Source of the DNA: an uncultured Eubacteriales bacterium
GTDB lineage: Bacteria > Bacillota > Clostridia > Monoglobales > Monoglobaceae
DNA: 22,738 nt
Assembly: GCA_900545865.1 (NCBI GenBank)
Contig: URAN01000046.1
Coordinates: forward strand, 1 to 22,738
Direction: 5' to 3'
Shown here: one piece after another, positions 7,995-15,293 of the stretch
Position numbering within the stretch: position 1 is the first letter of the stretch
Layout of the letters: each line of letters begins with the position of its first letter
The notes under the pieces: model-generated
What the model was told of the DNA's origin: nothing
The model's input: the letters and a program-made list of their open reading frames with translations, nothing else
The model's database searches: none
Position numbers and translations under genes: made by a program

Positions 7995-8720
7995 TTATTT
8001 TTTCTTGAGTTCTTCTACAAAATTCCGCTCTTTTTCGGTCAATTTTGCCTTTGTCAGCATACCGCGGCGCTTAAAAAAAGTGTTCTCGATTGACATTTTT
8101 CTCTTCCACTCACAAATATTTTTGTGATGACCGCTGAGCAATACCTCAGGGACGCGCCTGTCGTGCCATACCTCGGGGCGCGTATACTGAGGGTATTCCA
8201 AAAGACCGTTATAGTGCGACTCCTCTGAGAATGATTCCTCGCTTTTGAGCACCCCCGGAAGAAGCCTTGCCGTTGCATCGACGACCGCCGCCGCGGCTAT
8301 TTCGCCGCCGGTCAAAACAAAGTCGCCGATTGAAATTTCTTCATCACATATCTCATCGAGTATACGCTGGTCAACGCCCTCATAATGTCCGCACAAAATC
8401 ACGATATGTTCGTGTTTTTTAAGCCGCTTTGCCGTACTCTGGCGAAAGGTTTTGCCCTGCGGCGACATATAAATCGTATACGGCTTTTTATCGCCGCATA
8501 CGCTCATATACGCAAGATAAATCGGCTCGGGCTGCATCACCATTCCCGTTCCGCCTCCGTAGGGATAATCATCGACCTGTCGGTGACGATTATTGGCAAA
8601 ATCCCGTATCTGAATACAGTTTATCTCAATCAGACCTTTTTTTCTCGCTCTGCCGATTATGCTCTCGCCGAGAATCGCCTCAATCATTTCGGGAAAAAGC
8701 GTCAATATATCTATTCTCAT
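7995..8720 (-). CDS. trmD: tRNA (guanine37-N1)-methyltransferase
   Basis: Methylates G37 next to the anticodon of tRNAs reading CNN codons, using S-adenosylmethionine, which prevents +1 frameshifts. The 241-residue protein starts MRIDILTLFPEM, the classic TrmD start. It carries DYPYGGGTGMVMQPEP (about residues 51-66), ILCGHYEGVDQRI, and the trefoil-knot binding segment SIGDFVLTGGE, where Phe replaces the more common Tyr. The C-terminal domain is complete. The ATG at 8718-8720 is chosen because GAGAGG lies about 8 nt upstream; a longer reading frame to 8759 overlaps rimM and adds residues not found in the family. Last gene of the ylxM operon, 25 bp after rimM. Confidence 0.97.
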   Translation of the reverse strand: MRIDILTLFPEMIEAILGESIIGRARKKGLIEINCIQIRDFANNRHRQVDDYPYGGGTGMVMQPEPIYLAYMSVCGDKKPYTIYMSPQGKTFRQSTAKRLKKHEHIVILCGHYEGVDQRILDEICDEEISIGDFVLTGGEIAAAAVVDATARLLPGVLKSEESFSEESHYNGLLEYPQYTRPEVWHDRRVPEVLLSGHHKNICEWKRKMSIENTFFKRRGMLTKAKLTEKERNFVEELKKK

Positions 8721-8745
8721 TCGCTGAACCTCTCTGTCTTTAACC

Positions 8746-9249
8746 CTAATCGTTGTCAAGTCCCGGTATCAGAGTCACGGTTATAACGCCGCCGTCCGTA
8801 TCAACCTCTTTGACAACATCGTCAATAACGGGCAAAAGCAGAGGTTTTTTGCCCTCTCTTTCGACCTCATACACGTCATTGCTGCCTGTGCTTATAACCT
8901 GTGAAACCCGACCCAACACTTCGCCGTCATCCGTCCTGACCTCAAGGCCGATAATATCCGCAATGTAATATGTTCCCTCGGGCAGCTCGCCGAGCATTTC
9001 TCTCTCGACCGTCACAAGCTTGTTTTTAAGCATTTCGGCATCGTTTATATTATCAATACCCTCGACCGCAACAATCTCACAGGTTTTGTGAAACCTGCTT
9101 TTTGTAATATTGTATTTTTTGCCGCCGATGTATATATATTCAAGCTCATCAAAAATCATAGGGTCATCGCACCACGGTTGGATTTTAAGCTCTCCTCTTA
9201 TTCCGTGGGTGTTTACAACCTTACCTATTTCAAGTATCTCGTTTTTCAT
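8746..9249 (-). CDS. rimM: 16S rRNA processing/maturation factor RimM
   Basis: Helps late 30S subunit assembly by binding ribosomal protein uS19 and the 16S 3' domain. The 167-residue protein has the RimM N-terminal beta-barrel, starting with ILEIGKVVNTHGIRGELK. The PRC-barrel second half includes GTYYIADIIGLEV, then LGRVSQV, then GSNDVYEV and LLLPVIDDVV. Length is standard. The ATG at 9249 has GGAG 6 nt upstream; an upstream TTG at 9300 would add 17 residues without family support and with no ribosome site. It sits between khpA and trmD, with a hairpin in the 108-bp gap to khpA that may lower its expression. Confidence 0.96.
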   Translation of the reverse strand: MKNEILEIGKVVNTHGIRGELKIQPWCDDPMIFDELEYIYIGGKKYNITKSRFHKTCEIVAVEGIDNINDAEMLKNKLVTVEREMLGELPEGTYYIADIIGLEVRTDDGEVLGRVSQVISTGSNDVYEVEREGKKPLLLPVIDDVVKEVDTDGGVITVTLIPGLDND

Positions 9250-9314
9250 AAAAATCTCCGTATTTTCAAGAATTGTGCCTTTGACACAATCGTTTTCCAA
9301 ATCGAATTTTAAAG

Positions 9315-9349
9315 ACAGAGGGAGACGACTTGCGGCGCCTCCCTCTTGT
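9315..9349 (-). terminator. Weak terminator/attenuator-like hairpin between khpA and rimM
   Basis: AGAGGGAG (9317-9324) pairs perfectly with CTCCCTCT (9339-9346) around a 14-nt loop. On the minus strand it is followed by GTCTTTAAAATT, a poor U-tract. A partial terminator here would give less rimM-trmD than rpsP-khpA message, which suits their needs, but this is inference. Confidence 0.4.
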
Positions 9350-9357
9350 GTGAACCG

Positions 9358-9585
9358 TCAAACAATATCAACAATTATTTTTTTGCTTTCGTTGCTTGCG
9401 GCAGCCTTAACAACGGTACGAATAGCTTTCGCTATACGTCCCTGCTTGCCGATAACCTTTCCCATATCTTCCTCCGCAACGTGCAGAGTAAGCACGGTTG
9501 CCGTTTCTTTTTCGGTAACCGTAACCTCAACGGCGTCGGGATTGCTTACCATAGATTTTGCAATAAATTCCAATAAATCTTTCAT
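9358..9585 (-). CDS. khpA: KH-domain RNA-binding protein KhpA
   Basis: This small 75-residue protein is a single KH fold. The RNA-binding GxxG loop appears as GKVIGKQGRIAKAIR at about residues 42-56. KhpA works with KhpB (Jag/EloR) as an RNA chaperone linked to cell elongation and sRNA/mRNA binding in Bacillota. The ATG at 9585 is preceded by AAAGGA about 9 nt upstream. It lies between rpsP and rimM, the conserved place for this gene (ylqC in Bacillus). No khpB is visible in the window. Confidence 0.95.
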   Translation of the reverse strand: MKDLLEFIAKSMVSNPDAVEVTVTEKETATVLTLHVAEEDMGKVIGKQGRIAKAIRTVVKAAASNESKKIIVDIV

Positions 9586-9675
9586 AACCGGAATTCCTTT
9601 CCGCGCAATTCGGGATACTCCGAATCGGCCTGTACGATTTAATCCTGAAAATCCAAGCGGAAAATGCCGCGGATT

Positions 9676-9921
9676 TTATTTGATTATGTCTTTTTCTTTT
9701 AAAAGGCGCTTAACGGTATCGGTCGGCTGTGCGCCGTTGCCAATCCATTTTTGAATCTTTTCCGCGTCAAATTCACAGGTTGCGGGGTCTGTCATAGGAT
9801 TGTATGTTCCCACCTGTTCGATGAACCTTCCGTCACGCGGAAATCTTGAATCCGCAACAACCACGCGATAAAAAGGTGCGCGCTTTGCGCCCATTCTCTT
9901 TAAACGAATTTTAACTGCCAT
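9676..9921 (-). CDS. rpsP: Small subunit ribosomal protein bS16
   Basis: This 81-residue 30S protein binds 16S rRNA early and stabilises the body of the subunit. The start MAVKIRLKRMGAKRAPFYR, the RVVVADSRFPRDGR segment and IEQVGTYNPM are characteristic. The ATG at 9921 has a strong GGAGG site 10 nt upstream, one of the best in the window, as expected for a highly expressed gene. It follows ffh by 55 bp and precedes khpA by 90 bp. The last residues (LLKEKDIIK) are normal for short Bacillota forms. Confidence 0.98.
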   Translation of the reverse strand: MAVKIRLKRMGAKRAPFYRVVVADSRFPRDGRFIEQVGTYNPMTDPATCEFDAEKIQKWIGNGAQPTDTVKRLLKEKDIIK

Positions 9922-9976
9922 TTTTTGTTACCTCCAAATATATATGTTTTAATTATTTTTCTAAAGTAAAGTTATG

Positions 9977-11329
9977 TTATTTCATAAACGAGCCAAAGCC
10001 TCTGAAAAGCTTTCCGCGACGTTTGCCCTGCTTTCCGCCGAGACCGCCGGTGAGCTGTTTCATCATCTTTTGCATCTGTTCAAACTGTTTTAAAAGGGCG
10101 TTGACCTCTGTCATTGATGTACCGCTGCCCTTTGCGATTCTCTCTTTTCTCGACGGCGTAAGCTTATCCGTAAGCTCGCGCTCTCTCGGGGTCATCGATG
10201 TTATTATCGCCTCGATATGCGCAAGGCGCTTTTCATCAATATCAATATCCTTAATCTTGTTGCCGCCCGGCAGCATCTTAATTATATCCTGCATCGACCC
10301 CATATTTTTCATCTGAGCCATCTGGTCGAGAAAATCGGTGAACGTGAACCTCTGAGAACGCATTTTGCGTTCAAGCTCTTCTGCTTTTTTCAGGTCAAGA
10401 GCCTGTTCGGCTTTTTCGATAAGAGTAATCATATCGCCCATTCCAAGGATACGCGATGCCATCCTGTCGGGGTGAAACACCTCTAAATCGGTGAGTTTTT
10501 CGCCCATACCGCAGAATTTAATCGGTTTTTGAGTAACCGCACGGACAGACAGAGCCGCACCGCCTCTTGTATCACCGTCAAGCTTTGTAAGGATTACGCC
10601 GCTTATTTCAAGCTCTCTGTTAAATGTTTCGGCAACATTCACCGCGTCTTGACCTGTCATTGCGTCAATAACGAGCAAAATCTCGGTCGGATTGACCTCA
10701 GCACTTATCTCTTTAAGCTCGTTCATAAGCTTTTCGTCTATATGCAAACGTCCTGCCGTATCGATTATAAGCACATCGTTAGAATGCGCCAGAGCGTGTG
10801 CCAAGCCGCGCTTTGCTATACCGACCGCATCCGTCACGCCTTTTTCGGAATATACGGGCAAATCGAGCTTGCCGCCGACAACGTGAAGCTGTTCCACCGC
10901 CGCAGGTCTGTAAACGTCACACGCACACAAAAGCGGTCGTTTGCCCTGTTTTTTAAGTAAACCGCCGAGCTTTGCCGCCGTGGTGGTCTTGCCTGCGCCC
11001 TGAAGGCCCGCCATCATAATAATTGTCGGGGGTTTTGACGAGATATTAAGCTTTTCTGTCTCGCCGCCCATAAGGTTAATCAATTCTTCGTTTACAATCT
11101 TTATAATCTGCTGTGCGGGGGTGAGGGATTCCATAACCTCTGCACCGACCGCTCTGTCGGATACCTGTTTTACAAAGTTTTTTACGACTTTAAAGTTTAC
11201 GTCCGCCTCAAGCAGCGCAAGTTTAACCTCACGCATTGCGTCTTTAAGGTCTTTTTCGCTGACCTTGCCCATACCTCTGAGCTTTTTGAATGTATTTTGA
11301 AGCTTATCCGAAAGACTTTCAAATGCCAC
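9977..11329 (-). CDS. ffh: Signal recognition particle GTPase Ffh
   Basis: Binds signal sequences emerging from the ribosome and, with 4.5S/6S RNA, delivers the complex to FtsY at the membrane. The 450-residue protein has an N domain starting MAFESLSDKLQ. The G domain shows P-loop GLQGAGKT at 108-115, then DVYRPAAVEQL, DTAGR and TKLDGDTRGG. The methionine-rich M domain carries the RNA-binding SRKERIAKGSG motif. The GTG at 11329 is preferred because AGAGG lies 9 nt upstream and it gives the family start; GTG at 11338 overlaps that site. It follows ylxM (38 bp). The SRP RNA gene is not in the window, while the partner ftsY lies at 18927-19850. Confidence 0.97.
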   Translation of the reverse strand: MAFESLSDKLQNTFKKLRGMGKVSEKDLKDAMREVKLALLEADVNFKVVKNFVKQVSDRAVGAEVMESLTPAQQIIKIVNEELINLMGGETEKLNISSKPPTIIMMAGLQGAGKTTTAAKLGGLLKKQGKRPLLCACDVYRPAAVEQLHVVGGKLDLPVYSEKGVTDAVGIAKRGLAHALAHSNDVLIIDTAGRLHIDEKLMNELKEISAEVNPTEILLVIDAMTGQDAVNVAETFNRELEISGVILTKLDGDTRGGAALSVRAVTQKPIKFCGMGEKLTDLEVFHPDRMASRILGMGDMITLIEKAEQALDLKKAEELERKMRSQRFTFTDFLDQMAQMKNMGSMQDIIKMLPGGNKIKDIDIDEKRLAHIEAIITSMTPRERELTDKLTPSRKERIAKGSGTSMTEVNALLKQFEQMQKMMKQLTGGLGGKQGKRRGKLFRGFGSFMK

Positions 11330-11367
11330 AGCCGTCACCTCTGCTTTCCGTAATATTTTGTTATATG

Positions 11368-11739
11368 TTATTGTTCGTCATCGTTTATCGAACCGATAAT
11401 CATTAATATGTCGTTAATCTTATGTTTTATATCATCCGAAAGATAGCGCACGTTCGGTGACTTTTCTATTTCTCTGATGATGTCATCGATTTTGGCGAGC
11501 TTTTCGGAAATACCGAGAAATTTTGATACTAGACCCAACCTTTCCTCGGTATCATTCATCGTATTCTCTGCCCTTTTGATATTATCGCGCACACCCTGTC
11601 GGGTAATGCCCAAAAGTTCGCTGATTTCCGCCAGTGACAAATCCTCGTTATAATAGAGGTCAACACAGTCAATCTGGCGTTTGGTAAGCATATTTCTGTA
11701 AAAGGAAAACAACAGGCAAATCCGCACATTCTTATCCAT
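11368..11739 (-). CDS. ylxM: YlxM/p13 family helix-turn-helix protein (SRP-associated)
   Basis: The 123-residue protein resembles the sigma-70 region 4 type helix-turn-helix. MLTKRQIDCVDLYYNEDL is followed by the recognition region LAEISELLGITRQGVRDNIK (about residues 35-54) and a helical C-terminal half. In streptococci the homologue modulates SRP activity, and the gene is almost always next to ffh. The ATG at 11739 has GAGGTGA about 7 nt upstream. It is the first gene of the ffh-rpsP-khpA-rimM-trmD operon and lies under a perfect consensus promoter. Whether it binds DNA or acts only on SRP is open. Confidence 0.93.
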   Translation of the reverse strand: MDKNVRICLLFSFYRNMLTKRQIDCVDLYYNEDLSLAEISELLGITRQGVRDNIKRAENTMNDTEERLGLVSKFLGISEKLAKIDDIIREIEKSPNVRYLSDDIKHKINDILMIIGSINDDEQ

Positions 11740-11803
11740 ATCCGCTCACCTCGAAATACTTTTAATATCATTCTGTAAAGTCTTTTTGCTTTACACTTTG
11801 ACT

Positions 11804-11832
11804 ATTATAACTTATCGCCGCGCATTTGTCAA
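11804..11832 (-). promoter_or_regulatory. Consensus sigma-A promoter of the ylxM-ffh-trmD operon
   Basis: TTGACA (11827-11832) and TATAAT (11804-11809) on the minus strand match the consensus at all 12 positions, with the ideal 17-bp spacer. Predicted transcription starts near 11797, about 58 nt before ylxM. This is the strongest promoter match in the window, fitting an operon that includes a ribosomal protein. Confidence 0.92.
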
Positions 11833-11849
11833 GGCATTTTTTAAAATAT

Positions 11850-11912
11850 TTTAAAAAAATTCAAAAAAAGATACTCACACGCAAAACGGCTTGCCGTTCG
11901 AGTATGAGTATC
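11850..11912 (-). terminator. Rho-independent terminator of ileS
   Basis: An outer 8-bp stem (GATACTCA 11870-11877, TGAGTATC 11905-11912) encloses an inner AACGG/CCGTT hairpin. On the minus strand it is followed by TTTTTTTGAATTTTTTT (11853-11869). It lies 22 nt past the ileS stop and just upstream of the ylxM promoter, insulating the two units. Confidence 0.9.
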
Positions 11913-11934
11913 GGTTTAAATCATTATTTTAAAT

Positions 11935-14900
11935 TTACGCCTTTTGGATTGCTATATCAACCTTTTCGCCGTTAACATTCCAATTCTTGCCGTCTTTTAC
12001 ATCACCGGCATCAATCGAATCGGCAAGGGTCTGTGACTTAATCTCGGCATCGTTTGCCGCAAAAATCTTTGCAATCTTTTCGCTTCCGTCAAATACAACC
12101 GAAATTCTGTCCGTTACTTCAAAGCCGCTGTCTTTGCGCATTGTCTGAATCTTGCTTATTATCTCACGCACAAAGCCTTCTTCTATCAGTTCATCGGTAA
12201 GGTTCGTGTCGAGAACCACGGTAAATCCCGCATCCGATGCCGATACAAAGCCGTCTTTTTGCTGTGTATCAATCAATACATCGTCTTTGAATACCTCGAC
12301 ATCCGTTCCCTGAACGTTGAGACAAATCGGCTTGTCACTGTTAAGGGTTTCCATAACCTCTGCGCCGTCCATCTTTGCAATCTCGTCAAATATCGGACGC
12401 ATAAGCTTTCCGTATTTCGGACCCATTGTCCTCATCTGGGGCTTAAAGTTATAGCTTATAAATCCCGATGCGTCTTTTGTTAGCTCAACATCTTTTATAT
12501 TCAGCTCTTCCAATATAATATTTACATAGTCGGCGTTGATTTTATTATCCGTCTGTATAAATAATTTTGAAAGCGGCTGTCTGTTCTTTATATTCGCTTC
12601 GTTTCTTGCGGCTCTGCCGAGGATTACCACCTTGCGGATAGCGTCCATTTCCTGTTCGATTTCCGCAAAGTTATACTTTTCGTCATATTTCGGAAAATCG
12701 CACATATGAATGCTTTCAAGGGCGTTCTCGTCAACCGAACGAACGAGGTTCTGATATATTTCCTCTGTCATAAACGGAATAAACGGTGCACTTACCTTTG
12801 CAAACTCAACCAAAACCGTATACAACGTCATATATGAACAAATCTTGTCATCGGTAAGCTCGCTCGCCCAGAAACGCGAACGGCTGCGGCGAACGTACCA
12901 GTTACTGAGTTCGTCAACAAACTCGTTCATTGCGCGTGTTGCCTCGGTGATTTTGTATTCGTTCAAATAATCATCAACCGTCTTGACAACATTATTCAGC
13001 TTTGACAAAATCCACTTATCCATAACGGTAAGATTCAAATCGTCAAAATTATACTTTGTCGGGTCAAACTCATCTATGTTTGCATATAAAACATAGAAAC
13101 AATATGTGTTCCAAAGCGTTCCGAGGAACTTTCTCTGTGCCTCTGACACATTCTTTGCCGAGAACCTGTTCGGAAGCCACGGCGCGGAATTCGAATAGAA
13201 GTACCAGCGTACCGCATCACTGCCTTGGTCATTGAGTATATCCATCGGTGCAATTACATTGCCCTTGTGCTTACTCATCTTGATACCCTTTTCGTCCTGG
13301 ACGTGTCCGAGAACGACAACGTTTTTATACGGTGATTTATCGAACAAGAGCGTTGAAATCGCCATAAGGGTATAGAACCATCCCCTTGTCTGGTCTATTG
13401 CTTCGCTGATGAAATCAGCCGGGAAGTTCTGTTCGAACGCCTCTTTGTTTTCAAACGGATAATGCAGCTGTGCAAACGGCATCGAACCCGAATCGAACCA
13501 ACAGTCTATTACCTCGGGAACACGCTTCATCTCGCCGCCGCACTTTTCGCATCTGAGCTTGATATTATCGACATACGGCTTATGCAGCTCAATGTCATCG
13601 GGGCAGTTTATACCCATTTCTTTAAGCTCTGCGATAGAACCGACAACATGGCGGTGTCCGCATTCGCATTCCCAGATAGGCAGCGGCGTACCCCAATAAC
13701 GTGTACGCGACAGACCCCAGTCGATTATGTTCTCGAGGAAGTTTCCGAAACGTCCGTGCTTGATATTATCGGGCATCCAGTTAACCGTTTCGTTATTCGC
13801 AAGCAATCTGTCGCGAACCTTTGTCATCTCGATAAACCAAGTATCGCAAGCATAGTACAAAAGCGGCGTGTCACAGCGCCAGCAGAACGGATAGCTGTGT
13901 TCGAACGGGATTACCGCGAAACAGAGATTACGCTCTTTCAAATCGCGGATAACAAGCTTGTCCGCATCCTTTACGAACGTGCCTGCCCATTCTCCGGTTT
14001 CTTTGACAAAGTTACCCTGGTGGTCAACAAGGTTGATAAACGGAAGTCCGTTCGCCTTACAAACGCGCGCATCATCTTCACCGAATGCCGGTGCGGTATG
14101 AACAACGCCCGTACCGTCCTCCATTGTAACATAATCATCGGCTATTACATAATAAGCCTTTTTATCGGGCTTGACAAACGAATAAAGCGGCTCGTATTCC
14201 GTGCCTTTGAGTTCTTCGCCCGTGTATTCGTTTAATATGTTCGCTTTCGCGTCCTCGCCGAATACGGATTTAATCAAAGCCTCTGCCATTATATAAACGG
14301 TGTTGTTTTCGTCACCCTCTATGGTAAATCTGACATATTTTTCATGCGGATTTACACAAAGAGCCAAGTTTGACGGCAAAGTCCACGGCGTGGTTGTCCA
14401 TGCCAAGATATATTCGTTATCCTTGCCCAAAACCTTGAATTTGACAATAAGCGAATTTTCTTTTACATCTTTATATCCCTGTGCAACCTCGTGGCTCGAC
14501 AAAGACGTTCCGCAGCGCGGACAATACGGCATAATCTTATGACCTTTATACAAAAGTCCCTTATCCCATATTTGGCGCAAAGCCCACCACACCGATTCGA
14601 TATAATCGTTGTGATAAGTAACATACGGGTTTTCCATATCCGCCCAGAATCCAACACGGTCGCTCATTTCCTCCCACTCGCTCTGGTATGTGAAAACGCT
14701 TGCCTTACATTTTTTGATAAAGTCCTCAATACCGAACTTTTCTATTTCGGGCTTTCCGCTTATACCGAGAGCCTTTTCGACCTCAAGCTCAACCGGCAAG
14801 CCGTGAGTATCCCAGCCCGCCTTGCGCAGAACTTTATAGCCTTTCATTGTACGATACCTCGGTATAAGGTCTTTAATCGCACGTGTCAGCACATGACCTA

Positions 14901-15066
14901 TGTGCGGTTTTCCGTTTGCCGTCGGCGGACCGTCATAGAACGTAAATCGTTCACATCCGTCACGATGCTCTATACTTTTTTCGAATATATCGTTTTTCTT
15001 CCAAAATTCAACAATTGCCTTTTCCCTGTCAACAAAGGATAGGTCTGCCGAAACCTTGCGATACAT
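11935..15066 (-). CDS. ileS: Isoleucyl-tRNA synthetase, type 2 (eukaryote-like)
   Basis: Charges tRNA-Ile. The 1043-residue protein is longer than the usual type-1 bacterial form (about 930). It has type-2 traits: FYDGPPTANGKPHIGH at the active site (HIGH at 55-58), KAGWDTHGLPVELEVEKALG, KMSKH at 596-600 in place of KMSKS, and a long C-terminal region without the terminal zinc finger of type 1. Two internal cysteine pairs are present (CPRCG; CECGH with CEKCGG). Type-2 enzymes are generally less sensitive to mupirocin. The ATG at 15066 has GGAGG 8 nt upstream; the ATG at 15081 lies inside that site. It is a single-gene unit with its own promoter and terminator, diverging from smc. No T-box leader is seen. 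Confidence 0.96.
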   Translation of the reverse strand: MYRKVSADLSFVDREKAIVEFWKKNDIFEKSIEHRDGCERFTFYDGPPTANGKPHIGHVLTRAIKDLIPRYRTMKGYKVLRKAGWDTHGLPVELEVEKALGISGKPEIEKFGIEDFIKKCKASVFTYQSEWEEMSDRVGFWADMENPYVTYHNDYIESVWWALRQIWDKGLLYKGHKIMPYCPRCGTSLSSHEVAQGYKDVKENSLIVKFKVLGKDNEYILAWTTTPWTLPSNLALCVNPHEKYVRFTIEGDENNTVYIMAEALIKSVFGEDAKANILNEYTGEELKGTEYEPLYSFVKPDKKAYYVIADDYVTMEDGTGVVHTAPAFGEDDARVCKANGLPFINLVDHQGNFVKETGEWAGTFVKDADKLVIRDLKERNLCFAVIPFEHSYPFCWRCDTPLLYYACDTWFIEMTKVRDRLLANNETVNWMPDNIKHGRFGNFLENIIDWGLSRTRYWGTPLPIWECECGHRHVVGSIAELKEMGINCPDDIELHKPYVDNIKLRCEKCGGEMKRVPEVIDCWFDSGSMPFAQLHYPFENKEAFEQNFPADFISEAIDQTRGWFYTLMAISTLLFDKSPYKNVVVLGHVQDEKGIKMSKHKGNVIAPMDILNDQGSDAVRWYFYSNSAPWLPNRFSAKNVSEAQRKFLGTLWNTYCFYVLYANIDEFDPTKYNFDDLNLTVMDKWILSKLNNVVKTVDDYLNEYKITEATRAMNEFVDELSNWYVRRSRSRFWASELTDDKICSYMTLYTVLVEFAKVSAPFIPFMTEEIYQNLVRSVDENALESIHMCDFPKYDEKYNFAEIEQEMDAIRKVVILGRAARNEANIKNRQPLSKLFIQTDNKINADYVNIILEELNIKDVELTKDASGFISYNFKPQMRTMGPKYGKLMRPIFDEIAKMDGAEVMETLNSDKPICLNVQGTDVEVFKDDVLIDTQQKDGFVSASDAGFTVVLDTNLTDELIEEGFVREIISKIQTMRKDSGFEVTDRISVVFDGSEKIAKIFAANDAEIKSQTLADSIDAGDVKDGKNWNVNGEKVDIAIQKA

Positions 15067-15107
15067 ATAAATAACCTCCATATATTTATAAACTTACATA
15101 ATTATTT

Positions 15108-15136
15108 ATTTTATAATAAAAAATGTGATTTGTAAA
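15108..15136 (-). promoter_or_regulatory. Sigma-A-type promoter of ileS
   Basis: On the minus strand TTTACA (15131-15136) and TAAAAT (15108-15113) are 17 bp apart. The leader would be only about 35 nt, too short for a T-box or riboswitch, so ileS seems to lack tRNA-sensing control at this site. Confidence 0.65.
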
Positions 15137-15206
15137 GGGGTAAAAGCATTTTTTGTGCGATTTTTTTGTAATTTTAAAAAAAGAGTAACATTTTTTCAAA
15201 AAAAGC

Positions 15207-15235
15207 GTGACAATCACGAACATTTCTGTTATAAT
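15207..15235 (+). promoter_or_regulatory. Sigma-A-type promoter of smc-ftsY
   Basis: GTGACA (15207-15212) and TATAAT (15230-15235) are 17 bp apart; an overlapping second TATAAT ends at 15240. The start site would be near 15242, about 50 nt before smc. It is back to back with the ileS promoter in a 227-bp AT-rich divergent gap that holds nothing else recognisable. Confidence 0.75.
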
Positions 15236-15293
15236 ATAATGTGATTATTTATGCGTAATCGATTTTTCATCTTGTGAAAACGGAGAAAATAAT

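Noticed and set aside
8721..8759. Longer N-terminus for TrmD (13 extra residues)
   Set aside because: It overlaps rimM, lacks a ribosome site, and the family begins at MRIDILTLFPEM with GAGAGG in the right place.
13462..14235. 257-codon open frame on the plus strand inside ileS
   Set aside because: It is entirely opposite conserved IleRS sequence and has no ribosome site or recognisable motif.
15067..15293. T-box or riboswitch leader for ileS
   Set aside because: The predicted leader is only about 35 nt and there is no T-box sequence or antiterminator/terminator pair.
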